Below, in pieces: positions 29,036-49,409 of a stretch of 64,000 bases of DNA. Each line of letters starts with the position of its first letter. The first letter of the stretch is position 1. Source of the stretch: Seriola aureovittata (Eukaryota; Chordata; Actinopteri; Carangiformes; Carangidae); assembly GCF_021018895.1 (NCBI RefSeq), contig NC_079373.1, positions 15,906,501-15,970,500 of the forward strand. Direction: 5' to 3'. A program made the position numbers and the translations under genes. The notes below the pieces were generated by a model. It was not told the origin of the DNA. It did no database searches and saw nothing but the letters and a program-made list of their open reading frames with translations.

Positions 29036-31642
29036 ATGAATCCTTTCAGGCAATATTTTATGACACTCTTTGAGTGGATAGGCTTATGGCTGAAATATGG
29101 ACTTACAAGACTTTGGAGAGCTTTTCCAATAGTCAATACTTGGATAGCATCCCCAGGTATCAGCGATAGGCAATCATGCCAAGAAGACTCAGAGGAGTGG
29201 AAAACCAATGAGGCACTCCGGACATATCGCCTAGGAGATGGAAGTAAAACCATGGTTACTGTCCAAACCAGTACACATGCTTTCCATGTAAGTAGAAAAC
29301 AAAACAATTCTTCCAGCTGTGCATGTTAATCAAAAACTAACCAAAGGCCGTAGAAGACTGACTTTAGTAATTCATTTTTAAGGTGGACCTTGGAAGACTT
29401 TCAGAGTGCAGTGAGTACTTCCGGGCCTTGTCCCAGTCCAAAATGAGAGAAACCTCAGAGAGCCTCATCCACCTGGACCATTTGTCCTCCTCCGTCTTCT
29501 ACAATCTCCTTGAATTCTCCTTCTATAATAAATTTAAAGTCCCTCAGAAAGAGTTGGGCACACACATCCAGGTATGCAATCAGAGATTCAGATCTCCATA
29601 GACAATTATCCATGTCCCTGTATTGCTCTGATTCAACTCAAAACTAACCTACCACCTCATGCTTCAACCCTTTCTGACACTGGAGGTCAGCAGCTATCTC
29701 CTGACTGAGACCTTCCTCTCGAAGTGCCTGTCAGTCCTGGCAGATGGACTCAGGCCAGATAACTGTTTATCCTACCTCAATCTGGCTCAGGAGATCTGTT
29801 GTGCAGAGCTGAAGATGACAGTGTTGACCTACATGAGTAGAAACATGATGGAGCTGTCACTCCTCACCAAGTAGGTAACACTTAATGGTATCATTAAATG
29901 ATTGTATAGCTCAAATTAATTCAGTTCTAATTTTGGTAAAGCTTTGGACTGTAATCAGGATTTACTACAAGAACTGAGTTTGCCACATTTCTTTCTTGTC
30001 ATTATAAAACTGATTCATCCCTCAGGTGTCTGAACGATGAGGAGAAGGATGAAATTATTAACCTGAGGATGCAAGGAGACCAATATCTCTGCAGTCTCAG
30101 GAAAGAGAACCTAACTTCTTGGAACGACCCAGAAACAGAACGAGCCCGACATATCTTCATCCTGAAAGGGTCAGAGGACAGTGAAGACTGGTATCCAGTT
30201 ACAGAGCTTCCTTTCAAGGCTGATAAGTGGTGTTTCACTACAGTGGTTCTGTATAACTACCTGTACATCATAGGAGGCTACCGGCAGCATGTGAAGAGAG
30301 GCTGGGAGTTCAAGATGGCTTCCTTTAGGTATAATCCCTTTACTCATACGTGGGCATCAACAGCTCCTCTCATTAAGGTGAGACAGTCTTCTGGCTTGTA
30401 AATCAAGCTGATCTGTCTGTCTTAACCCAAGTGAAACTTCTCTTGCCTTGTCAGTCATTTATAAGACACTAAAGTAAACTGTCACCATCTCCTGCGTCCA
30501 CAGCACAGACGGCATTTCAGTGCAGTGGCCTGTGGAGGCTGTATTTACGCCGTGGGAGGCTGGTACTTGGACTCCCTGGTGACTCCGGACTCCAACACTG
30601 CTCTCTATACAGCTGTAGAATGCTATGATCCATGGGAGGACACATGGAGGTTTGTGTCCTCTTTGTCAGTGTAAACCAGCTGGCAGGTTTGTGTAGCACT
30701 GGATCTAAGCTTTTCTAATTGAAATGTTTCCCCTTCAGAAAAGCATTCTTCAGTCATTTGTTGGTGCACTGGTGACTGAAAATAATCTCTGTCTTAGGTT
30801 TGTCTCCTCCCTGCCACTCACTGACTTCCAGTTTACTGTGTCCTTGTCCCATGATGTGCCCCTTGCTACTAGCCATGGACACTGTCTTTATGTGTTGGGG
30901 AGTATCCAGAGAACTGGAGAGAAACTGCTGCTGCAGTACAACACGAGACAAGGTACAGCGGTACAGCTCTGTTTGATCAGAACATGGTTTTATTTCCAGC
31001 TCAGAAAGCTCATACTTGTCTTCTCCATTGCTTTCAGCTCAGTCCACTCACTTTAGATTTACAGTTTAGACTGTTTCCTCACATGCTCATCAGGACATAT
31101 ATAAAAAACGGTGCCTCTGCATTTTCTCTTTGCTCTAGACTCCTGGTGTGAACTACTTCCCACCCTCACCAGAGCAGATGCAGATCTTCCTACTCTTTAC
31201 TTCCTGGGTGTCACTGACAGGCTGCTTGTGATTGGTGGAAACAACTCGGAGAACGTTGTAACATCGTTCTGTGTGCAGTCACAGAAATGGGGACAGGTAA
31301 GAATCAGGTAACAAGAGACTGAGACTATGTTTACCAAAAAAATCCATCACTACTTCCTCACAGTCAGAGATTCCTGAGTTATGTGCATCTGAACATGAAC
31401 ACATCTTGTCTAGTATTTTTAAATAAAGTCAAAATTTCCTTTATGCTTTTTTCATCCAGGTGCACAGGGCTGAGAAAGTGGCATTTGCAGGACAGGGTAC
31501 AGTTGCAGGTGACAAGGTCCTGATGCCAAGTATCGAGCACAATGCTGTTGCAAGGATAGATCTCAAAACTCTCTCTCTCACAGCTTTACCTCCTCTACCA
31601 GTCTCCATGCGCTATGAAGCTGTCTTTTATCTTCATTTCTAA
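29036..31642 (+). CDS. BTB-BACK-kelch repeat protein, subfamily not assigned
   Basis: Probably a substrate adaptor for a cullin-3 ubiquitin ligase, by family. Eight exons (29036-29287, 29383-29571, 29686-29870, 30026-30377, 30504-30649, 30798-30952, 31139-31296, 31460-31642) join in frame to 539 residues. The N-terminus has a hydrophobic segment (about 8-34, FEWIGLWLKYGLTRLW) that could be a membrane anchor. A divergent BTB domain follows (about 65-165, CSEYFRALSQSKMRE), then a short BACK-like helix region (DNCLSYLNLAQEICCAELK). The kelch blades start near residue 240, with YIIGGY, YAVGGW, YVLGS and LVIGGN motifs. The short BACK segment resembles the KBTBD11/KLHDC7 group, and human KLHDC7B lies in the same chromosomal region, but the similarity is too weak for a symbol. 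The gene separates chkb from cpt1b, which are adjacent in mammals. The intron 30650-30797 has a duplicated boundary (see findings). Confidence 0.85.
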
Positions 31643-31683
31643 TGTTATAGAGGGCTTCATTGCTATACTGTACATTTTTTGTT

Positions 31684-31689
31684 AATAAA
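31684..31689 (+). terminator. Polyadenylation signal of the BTB-kelch gene
   Basis: AATAAA 41 bases after the stop codon. Confidence 0.75.
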
Positions 31690-32040
31690 TGAATGTAATA
31701 GCACTTAAGTCTCCATCTCCTGTTGACTCCATCTACTGGTTAACAGTGGGGATTATGGTTGTCACTTGTGTTTAAAAACCAAAGACTAAGGCACTGTAGT
31801 AAATCTGGGAGAAAAAAAATTTGAACACTATAGAGAACTTCAGAACTTGACTTTAATTGTAAATTATAATTGCTTTTAACTATTCTTCTGTTGGGACTTT
31901 GTTGCATATTAGACCTGTTTGTGTGCCATTATATTCTGTATGTGTAGTTTTTGCTGTTGTCGCCTGTTTATGAGATTCAAAATCTCAATGAAATGAAAAT
32001 GAAATTTCATGAATAGAAATCTACAGAGCTTTTCCTGAAT

Positions 32041-32096
32041 TGTAACACCCAGTGAACTGTAACACCCAGTGTGGGTGGGTGGGTGGGTGGGTGGGG
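32041..32096 (+). repeat. Short tandem repeat followed by a (GGGT)n G-quadruplex motif
   Basis: 'tgtaacacccagtg' occurs twice in tandem, then GGGT is repeated five times, ending GGGG (32073-32096). Six G-runs separated by single T loops is a very strong parallel G4 pattern on the plus strand. Confidence 0.85.
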
Positions 32097-32549
32097 TTTA
32101 CTTTTTTGTTTGTTTACACTAAAGACATTTCTTCCTTTCTTTGTTACATTATTGGTGGATTTGAAAGTTGTGATGCTATGAACTAAGCTCACACAACTGG
32201 CCACACAAGGTCACACACAATTTAGACAATATATTTTGTTTTTGTTTCTCTATACATAATCATGTTCCATTTTCCAACCATCTAATCAAATGAAAGTCAT
32301 GATGCTTGAATCTGCTGATGATTTTACCCTCTCACAGTTATATCTTCATTATCATTTTGGAAAAGTGCTTGTACTCTCTGTAGGTGAAAAGGAAATGTCA
32401 CATTGCTCTCAGTTACATCCTAACACAGCACTGCAACATATTCAGTTACACAGCAGAGACCTCGCGGCACATGAGGTTAGGCTCTGTCTATGTTTGGTGT
32501 CTGGTTACAAAAAGAAGCATGTCACAGATGAGAAAGAGAGAGAGGGAGA

Positions 32550-32749
32550 GGGGGTGGGGTTGGGGGGGGGTGAGTGGTGCTGGGTAAGTGCAGACGGGAG
32601 CTCTGATCTCACTACCTGAGGAAAGCCATTTCAAGGGCACTGGAGTCAGACAGAGAGCACTCAAGCCTGAGTGCAAAGGAATTTCACTGCCTCAGTGGCA
32701 GAAACCAGTCACAGCTTGAGTGGATTGCACTGACACTGCTCGGACAACG
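32550..32749 (+). promoter_or_regulatory. Possible cpt1b promoter and non-coding first exon
   Basis: A GA/G-rich tract (32528-32580) is followed by unique sequence ending at a donor-like site (aacg|gtaaaa at 32749/32750). Mammalian CPT1 genes have non-coding first exons upstream of the ATG exon. Here the ATG exon begins after an acceptor, so such an exon must exist, but its position is a guess. Confidence 0.3.
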
Positions 32750-34059
32750 GTAAAATATGGGCCTGCTTCTTGTTTGTTGTTCTTATTCATATCTGCATGT
32801 TGTTGTATTAGCTGCGGAGGTTTTTGTGACTGACAGTTGTAGAGTAAAATTAATCACATGCTGCATGTCCAAAAAGGTAATGGTGAAAATGCTAAATGAT
32901 CGACATCTTTTCATGTCTTGTACTTCATGTGTCATTTATGTCAAATGTTAGGTGGAAATCATGATGGGGAAGTACAATCACACAGAGCTCAAACATTCAT
33001 TTTAGCTTTTTAAACATTTTCTAAAAAGTTGTACAGTAGAAATCATGTTGACCTTTAACATGTCCGATAGATTCTCGCAGTATTCTCTAATACCAAAGGG
33101 TTTAGCACTCATCTGTGGGTTGTACTCTGTGTTTATATTTTCATGCCCATCTCAGGTTTGTGCACATGCTCAGCCCGTGTGCCGCTATATATGGCCATTG
33201 AACTTTGTCCCACTTGGTGACTGTTCAGTCATATGACATGGAAAAAGAAATCCTAGACCTGTTACCCTGGCCATTACATGGAGTGGCTTGTGAACTCCAA
33301 ATATTTGTGTTTAGCATTTAACAAGGCCAAATCATTTAAAATACAATAACTGAACTCTTCTAGCTTTGCAACATTTCATGCTGACATCCATGAATCCCAT
33401 ATCAGTGTCCTTTCTTGTCACATTATGAGCAACCACTACAGACAAACAGTGCAACTTTCTCTTTAGTAATTTAACAACTGTGAGTCAGATCTGTCAAAGT
33501 CTGCCTATGTTCTTGTTACTCTTTATCAATTTAATGTCTATTGAGTTATTTTAGAGGTTAATTAGCAAAAAAAATAGATGTTACTCTTATTTAATGCCAC
33601 CATAGCAGTGAATTAAATATCTCAAGATTCTAACAATGTTGAGATGAATTAAATTGAAATTTGGGTTATTACTGCAGGCGCATTTCCATGGGAGATTGTA
33701 AGAAATAAAAGCGTTATCTAATCTTCAGATATTAAGGGATATGGCTAATGGACATTGAAATCTTGGAAGGACCTTCATCTAGAGCTGAAACAAAACAACA
33801 TACATTGTTTGATGACATTTAAAGTATAGATGACATAAAAATTACTTAAGAGTTTATGTGATTTTTGTGTTAACATTAAAACTTAAATATAAGGTTAACA
33901 GATTAAATAATATTTCAGACTGTGAAATGTGTTAGTGCTAAGTTTAAGGTTTTTTAATTCTTTTTTATAATATCATTATTCAAATATTATATATTTTTAA
34001 ATATTCCAGTCAGAAACCTGATAATTTCCCTTTGCTTTTCATGTTAGTAATACCCAGCG

Positions 34060-41714
<7,655 letters not shown>

Positions 41715-42245
41715 CAGACATTGTGGGTTGCTCTGATGGGTTTGGCTGACAGGCAACTTGTGAGTCAGTCTTTGACAGGCTTCATTCATATAAACAAAAC
41801 AAAGTCCTGGTGACAGGTTGCACTTGTGATCTTTTTGCTTTTCTGGTGGGTCATATTATAGGAGGATGTCATTCCGCTCACTCAGACAAAAGGAAGAGTT
41901 GTTACACCTCTAATTTATTTCTATTTATATTGTACCTTTCACAGCTGTTTGGTGCTGGGGGAAAGATGTACTCTTTGATTTTGGCACATTTAGATTTTGC
42001 AATGACTGTTTTTTTCTCCTTGAAACAGTTTATCAGTTTATACCATGGACTGTACATGAAATTAATGTTATGTAATGAATCTAAATATAATATTTAGGTG
42101 TGGTCTATAGTTTGTTCATATGAAGCTTGTAAATATATCTACCTAAAGATTTCAGTGCTATGTTTTAAGATGTAAATCATTTGTTATATGCCAGCATTTA
42201 TAAATTTGCCTGCTCATTTTAGGGTGTTTGTCATTATTGATTTAA

Positions 42246-42251
42246 AATAAA
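42246..42251 (+). terminator. cpt1b: Polyadenylation signal of cpt1b
   Basis: AATAAA in 'tttaaaataaaacacc', about 530 bases after the stop. The sephs1 3' end faces it from the other side. Confidence 0.6.
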
Positions 42252-42429
42252 ACACCAATACACATACATTACATACGATTACTGTTACTAGCATGTGAGC
42301 ATTAATAAACAGAAATACAAATCATTAGAAATGAATTCATCGTACTGGTAACTTTCATTACATATTCAAACAATAAAAGTATCACTTTTAATGCTTCAAA
42401 AAAAGACAGAAAAACAATCTATTATAAGA

Positions 42430-43552
42430 GAAGTTTATTATAAGAGGTGGGGGGGAGGTTATGTTTTGTTCCTGATATCCATAAGAACATTTACAGAGGC
42501 ATTCCAGATTCATTCCTGCTATTAGGATAAACAAAAATGATCTGGACTTTGATCAGCTGGAAGCTTCTTTACACTAAGTCAGATTTCTCTCAGTACATCT
42601 TATGGCAACATTGAGAAAGCAAAACTAAATGCACCAGATCCTGAGCAAAGGCAACAGGCAGCAAGCTCACAGATTAGGGCAATTGCAGACTGACAAACTT
42701 TTTTTCCCTTTTATACAGTTGCACAATTCTGATTATTGGGAATGCAGATGGTAGAGGGTCCATCTCCTGAGGGCCATGGTCATTTCTTCTCATCTATGAC
42801 TTTAAACCGTGATTCATTTATGACTTGCATCAGCTGTTTATGTTAACATCAATCCGCAGTTATATGATGTAAATAGATAATGTCATATTTGACTTAGTTC
42901 ATTCACATGACTGCAGCTCCCAAACAGCGAGAACAAGCCGTCTTCTATTTGAATATTTATTAGTTTATGTGGGGACATTACAAAAAGTCAAAGTAATAAA
43001 AAACAAACCATTCTGGTCACACTCAGTTTCTTTCAAAGCATCAGTTACAGCAATGAACTAATACTAGGCTTTATAACTGTACAAAGTGAATGGACAAACA
43101 AAAAACACCATCACATCACCTTGATGTTGCTTATGAGAACAACTTTAAAAGAGGCAACAGACTCCAGACTTCCTAAGATTCAAAATGAATCAACAGTATC
43201 AGATTATTGTCTTCATCATTCTCTCACCAGAAGCTGCCTGCCAGTCAAGCACATTTAACATAACAGAATACAACAGACACAAAAGGCATATGGATTTTAA
43301 GTATGCTCTATTTCTTACCAATTTTTATCATGGGGATACTGCAGGTTGAGTCCACTGGGTGGTGACATGCTCCCCGGGCCACTGTGTGGTGTGTGTGCTG
43401 TTTTTCATGTAGATACACGCCAACCCAGTCTTTTCTGTGTACGTACTATATTGTGTATATATTTCAACACTCTAGGATGGTTTTGTAGTTTATGTGTCTA
43501 AAATCACTCAACAGAGCTTTTGGGTTCCGGTCTATGATTCAGCCAGTGAGGA
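42430..43552 (-). other. Likely sephs1 3' UTR
   Basis: No exon of either strand is recognised between the cpt1b 3' end and the sephs1 stop. Minus-strand AATAAA motifs are present near 42433 and 42955, either of which could end the transcript. The two genes are convergent. Confidence 0.4.
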
Positions 43553-46500
43553 TTAAGAGGTTGCACCAGGAGTTGGGTTGACATTCTGCGTGGCAGCTTG
43601 TGGTGCTACCTCTATGATCCGAGGTTTGTCAATGATGCGAGCAGTGCGGTTTCCTTTCTCTACGATCCCGATGATCCACGCTTGGTGGCCCTCTCCATAT
43701 TTTGGAGATTTGATCTCGGCACAGAAGCGGGCAGCCTGCTCCCGGGGCAGACAGATAAGCAGGCCTCCTGCAAATGAAAGGACATTTGGTCAAGTAAAAT
43801 CATGTTTTTTAATGTGTAATGTTGCTGATGAGTCCTCAGTTCTCTTACAGTCGAAGCTACATGTTGCCTTTGATACTGATGCACACAATGTTGTTGACAG
43901 GCTCAGGTGTTTGGTGATAATGGATGGCGCTGCAGTGCAGTGGTTGTCATCCTATCTTTCTGACTGATGTTATTCAGTCTCTATAGGGATTTCTGTCTTT
44001 TTGGGCTCCCCTTTCCATTGGTGTCCCTCACAGCTCATTTCTGGTTTTCCTCGCATTTTTCCATATATCATAGTTCTTTTTTTTTTTTTGCTTCCTTGCT
44101 TCAAATATTTCTTAATTATAATCTGTTGTTACCATGTTTTAGTTATTCACTTTATCTTGTCCTAGCTACAAAATTGTATTCACATGCCATAACAAATTAT
44201 CACTGGAAACAACATTTGAAGTAAACTGGCTTCACCTCATGTGATGCATATAAAATACAGACTCAATTTCAGATTTTGTTCATCTTCACAGTCCATACTA
44301 TACAGGCAGGACTCTGAGGTTTTCTGTCCAGGGCCTTACAGCCTGCTCCTTGGCAAAAAGACCAAGTGTGACTGAATCTTTGTAGTTATGACTGCCAGAC
44401 AGTGAACCAGCATTTTATTAATGTTTTCCTGTGTTGTATATTTTGTAATATTATAAAACACTTTCTGAGGCTCACTCAAAAAAACGGCATGAGGTAGAAA
44501 AGTTAGGTACATTAAATTAGAAGGAAATAACCATGAATCTACACACACCTGATGTTTCAGGACAGGTGCCGTGCATGAGACCAAACATGTTCCCACAGGC
44601 CTTGGACACTGCAGCCATCTTGGCCAGCACTGGGAGGTTGTGGATGACAAACGACACTTCACTTCGTTGTTGTCGTGCCAATGTCTGAGCGTGGCCAAGG
44701 ATGCCAAAACCTGTGATGTCGGTGGCTGCGTGGGCATTGAAGGTGTGCATGAGACCAGCCGCTACAGGGGAAAACAGAGAGACTTAGAAAGGCATCTGGA
44801 GGATTCATTTTCTTGATCAGGGATATGGACTACTCTGTTTTCATGGCTGAAGATTAGTCAATGATATGAACAAATACAGATTATTCCGTGTGTGTTAACA
44901 TTCACAAAGACTGTAACTCACTGTGGGCCAAACATGCAATCTTGAAAGCAAACAAACAACCATTATGATGACAGATATTGCAATTCAAGTATTAATCCTC
45001 AAGTTATTTATAAATTAATAATAGGCAACAATAAAAATCTGATGTAATAAGGGCAACAAAAACAATTACTAGAAACCTATTGTGTACCCACACTTCCAAC
45101 CTTGAAGAAATATTTTTTGGCTTCTGTGTGACCAGGTCCCAGTTTATATGAGATGACAATCGTGTGTTGCAAGCATGAAACTATAGTATGCAACTACTAT
45201 CTCCCATGAATTCTTTTGTATTTGAAAGTAGATTAGTAGTTAATGGTTTAAGTTAAAATTGACATTATTAGCAGAGAAGAGACTGAGCAGCAAAGGGTGC
45301 AATACAGCCGAGCTGCAGCAGAGGTTGCTGCTGTTCAAAAACTCAATGCTTCTCTGGCAAACAGCTGCCGTAGTTATGCTCAACTTAGCATGGTAATTTA
45401 ATTGAAAAATAATGACAAGAACCAAAAGTTCAACAACACTGTGCAAGGCAGTTATGACTCTGAATCAATTATGGGGACACATTCATAGTGGTATTACCTG
45501 TCCTGTTGAGCCGAGCCATGTTCATCATGGCTTCATGGTAGGCCAGCTCTACATCTTCCTGGGTTACCACCAGCTTGATCTTGTTCCACTTCTCAGGCTG
45601 AGATATTGAAAAAAATTAGTAGTCATCCTTAAAAAACAATAACTCTCCAGACATAATTATTCATGAGTGAGCAGCAGACTTACAATATCTAGCCACTGGT
45701 GTACTGCAACGGCCACTTGCGTTCCAAGTGGCTTGGTCAACACCAACACATCTCCTGGCACTGCATTGTCTGGCCTAAGAAATGTCCAACATGGCATCAT
45801 CATGATAAGTTTCATTTCAACAAAACTAAACATTATTCTTAAGCAGCAGTGAGTAGCTCAAACAGCAGAAGTAAGGAAATGTGTAACAGAGACTCATTCC
45901 TACATGATAAATTCGTTAGGCTGGCAGACTGTTGTAGCAACTCCTCCCATCACCACCCAGGGGTTGAGCACCGTCTGTCCTCCTGTTACAGATGTGCCTG
46001 CCTCCTCTGAAGCATCCTTGAATCCCTGGATGATCAGTGGCATGACTTTGTCTCTCTCCTGTAAAAACCCAGTGAAGTCAGAGCAGAAGCAGAGAGTACG
46101 GTGGAATATAACTATAACTACACTGATAATTAACACAGTTGGTTCTTGCAGATATTTTGCCAGACACACAAAAGTGAATGCATCAACTGACATGCCTCTT
46201 ACCTTCTCTGACATTTTGTTGCTGACTCCCAGAAGCATCAACATGTTGTCACACTCTGTCACTCCCATGGCGTACAGGTCACTTAGAACATTGGCACAAG
46301 CAATTCTCCCCTAAAAAATAAATACAAAAAATTAAGCACATGAAGGGTTGGGTGTGTAAACTAGGCCTATATCTACAAAGAATATAAACAGTGACATCCA
46401 TCCATGTGTCGCATGTAAAGCCCTTAAAAGAGGAGATCCATACCATCATGTAGGGGTCATCCACAATAGGATAGATGTAATCTGTAGTCTGGACCAGAGA

Positions 46501-47226
46501 AAGGCCTCCATGTCTGAGAGGTATCACACAGGTGTCCATACCTATGCCTTCAAAAATAAAAAAGGCTGTCTTTGTGATATTTTGTAAAGGTTTTTGATGT
46601 ATGTGTGATATAGTACTGTGTCCCCATCCCCTTAACAAAAACAATACAGTCAGATGGCTTCAGGTTGTGCAGAAATTGACTGCTTGGCTTTAATGTAGAA
46701 TGAAATGATGCCATCCCATGATATTTTAGTGTGTCTAAATGTCACATAAAGACATTTCTTTAACATACCATATTTCACTCATCTTCAATGATTTTTTTAT
46801 ACCATACATTTTTGGGTTTTTCCTATTGACCAATTAAGCATCATTACTATTACGCACTTAGTGTATTTGTTATAACAGTGCTATATGAAGAGCATAATTA
46901 CCTAATCGAGGCATAACTGCCCCCAGGAACTGTTCATCTTCTTGATAGTGGTTCTCCTGTAGGGTTTCTAGCAGCTTCTGTAACACATCTTGCGGCACCT
47001 GTGACCAGAGAAAATAACCACTATTTTAACACATTATTTTTTATGCCACATTCTTTATCAGGCAGAATGCTTAATTGATTTGTACAAAGACAATAAGGCA
47101 TCCACAGTAGATTTTGATAAGAGAGCCAACCTTGCAGCCTGTGCCCTTGAGCTCAGCAAAGCGTGTGAGCCTGAAGTTCTTGTCCAGCTCATAGCTTTCG
47201 GGGTTAAAGGACTCCCTCACGGACAT
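43553..47226 (-). CDS. sephs1: Selenophosphate synthetase 1 (Thr form)
   Basis: Member of the PurM/SelD ATP-grasp-like family. Nine coding exons on the minus strand (47226-47131, 46998-46902, 46547-46444, 46310-46203, 46058-45904, 45774-45684, 45597-45498, 44761-44549, 43767-43553) join in frame to 392 residues, the length of human SEPHS1. The N-terminal active-site segment reads LKGTGCK, with Thr29 where true selenophosphate synthetase (SEPHS2) has Sec or Cys, so this is the SEPHS1 paralogue. That paralogue does not make selenophosphate efficiently and is linked to redox homeostasis in the literature. Conserved glycine-rich motifs [11 protein letters not shown] and [13 protein letters not shown] are intact. 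The sequence is nearly identical to mammalian SEPHS1, as far as I can recall it. No SECIS is expected. A non-coding first exon lies near 49.34-49.40 kb. Confidence 0.97.
43850..44080 (+). mobile_element. LINE reverse-transcriptase fragment in sephs1 intron 8
   Basis: The plus strand encodes a decayed version of the non-LTR retrotransposon RT core: [16 protein letters not shown], then [10 protein letters not shown], then after frame breaks a GVP-type motif (GVPHSSFL) and an FxIY-like end near 44070. The order matches the AFDTVDH...W..SYLSDR...GVPQGS block of Rex/L2/RTE-like elements. Stops and frameshifts show it is dead. Confidence 0.7.
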
Positions 47227-47604
47227 GTCTGAAGAAACTCTGGGCCCTCACCACTAGGACCACATTAATGACCGGGACAGAAAAAATGAAACAGGCGATT
47301 AGAAACACACACTGGGTGTCACAGAGGACTGGAGGAAGATTGTGTTACTTTCAGAGACTTTAAATAATAGTAAGTTTTTTTTTTTTCATCCGTTCATTCC
47401 ACACATTGCAATGTCACCTGTGCACCTGCACAAATGTGCTCTTTTGTGCATCATTTCAAATGAATCATGAATCAAAGAACAAATAAGTTTGAACATCTGT
47501 ACAGTATGAAGCAGCAGCACTGCAATGAATCCTGTCTTTGTGCAGCTTGTAATATCAATATTTTAAGACTGCGTCAGACAGCTACTGATTTAACTCTGCT
47601 GTCA

Positions 47605-47960
47605 TTTTTGGGGCTGCAACTATATTTATTTTCATTATCAATTTATTTACCAATTTAAGCAATTAATTACTTACTCTAAAATGTCAAAACACAATGAAAA
47701 ATGCCAGTTAAAATCAAAATTTCATAAAAGCCCTTGGTAATACCTTGCAATGTTTCTTGTAATGTCTGTCCAATAGTCCACAATCTAAAGATATTCAGTT
47801 TACAATTATATAAAACGGCGAAAAGCAGCAGCAAATCCTCACAACTGAGACACTAGAAAGAGGAAATTATTCAAACAATTAGTCATTCAACAAAATAGTT
47901 GCAGATACATTTTCTGTCAGTCTACCTATCCATTGACTAATTGTTGTCATCTTTTTTCCA
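47605..47960 (+). repeat. Dispersed fish repeat, copy 2, in sephs1 intron 1
   Basis: Starts 'ggggctgcaactatatttat' and contains 'tccaatagtccacaatctaaa', 'aaaacggcgaaaagcagcag' and 'aatagttgcagatacatttt'. It ends near 'ccattgactaattgttgtc'. Same family as the reverse copy at 2955-3265. Confidence 0.65.
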
Positions 47961-49335
47961 AGTGACAGAAATAACTAGAGAGCTGAATTGACACTGAATA
48001 ATAGTAAGTAATAATATTTTGTATACAAAACGTTAGGTACACCTTCTGAGAGCAACACAACACCAGAACTTACAGCTACAAACTTGAACAGAATTAAATC
48101 ACCATCTCTCTGGCAAATGATGATCAATTCTAAGTTAGTATTTCTGCAGGTCTACTGTACTGGACTCCATTAGCTTACTCTACATATGTTTGTTCCTGAT
48201 AAAAAACAAAAAAACAAAAACAAAACAAAAACAAAACATTGATATTAACTAATTTAAGAATGGAACAATGGAACTTATGTATTTTAATGATCAGGCACAG
48301 GGTTTATTGAATTCTGTCAGTTTAGTGAGACAGAAAAAGCTGGTAGGGGTTACTGGAGTGTAAGGTTTACACTAGTGAATTTTTACAAGTAACAAAGCAC
48401 CACATCTAAGACTCTTTCTACAAACTGTGGCTGGCACACACACACACACTCACCACTGACAACATAAAACTTCACAATGAGCTGGAGCGAGCTGATCGAC
48501 TCTCATATTTGTAGTTTCAACAGAAATAACAAACGAATGATCCACAATGACATGCCTGTGGGAAACACTTGGCCACCTGAAAGACAAGCCAATGAAGTTA
48601 TTGTTTACTTATAAACCCGGTTTGTGGTTTAAAATGCTGTGAGTCACTGAGGGGGCTTCGGTTAGTAAACAGTGGGAGTGTTCAAGAGACAAAATGTTGC
48701 CAAGTTCATTCAACCCTGAGGCACTGGCTGACAATATTAGCGCTGCCCAGAGGTAAACTTGTCCATTCTGTGTATTGGGCCCTACATTATAAACCACTGG
48801 GCTCTCAGCTTTGAGATGTATATGCTGACAGTGACAGCGGCATCTTTCACATTTGTTTGTTTTGCTTAAAATGCAGTTCTCGTTTCGGTGCTAGCTCTTG
48901 CTAGCAAACGCTGATCCATGCATGAGGTGATGAGCATAAGCATCTCTGAGCAACAAAGAGCAAAGAGCGTCCGGGCCGGCGAGATGTAATTCATTTAAAA
49001 ACACACACCGTGCACGTTGCACTACAAATGTGACAACAGTTGTGAAACATAGTGCCAGCTCGTTGCACATGTAAGTTAAAAAGTTGCCGTAGACCGCCGA
49101 ACAAAAATGTCGGCGGCGGAAAAAATTAACCCTTTCCTGTCCCTCGCCATGCGATGTGTGCAACATCAGACTTAGTATCAATAAAACAATGCTAAACATG
49201 CGACTTGTGCAAAGTTTGTAATGATATGGTGCAATAGAAGTGTTTACAACTGCCCTATATGCGATTTTAGGGCCAAAGCGGAGTTATATTCTTGCAACAT
49301 TTCCCCTTTAATTGCTCTGACCAGTTTATCCTTAC

Positions 49336-49400
49336 CAGCTTCACGTTAGCGGTGGATCCCGACAGAAGAGCGGGGACTGCACCACAATGCACTGCGGCTC
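49336..49400 (-). promoter_or_regulatory. sephs1: sephs1 non-coding first exon and promoter
   Basis: On the minus strand, GC-richer sequence ('gagccgcagtgcattgtggt') leads into an exon end with a consensus donor (gctg|GTAAGG, intron from 49335). The coding start at 47226 follows an acceptor-like site, so a 5' UTR intron of about 2.1 kb is predicted. The transcription start is not resolved. Confidence 0.5.
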
Positions 49401-49409
49401 GAATCGGGC

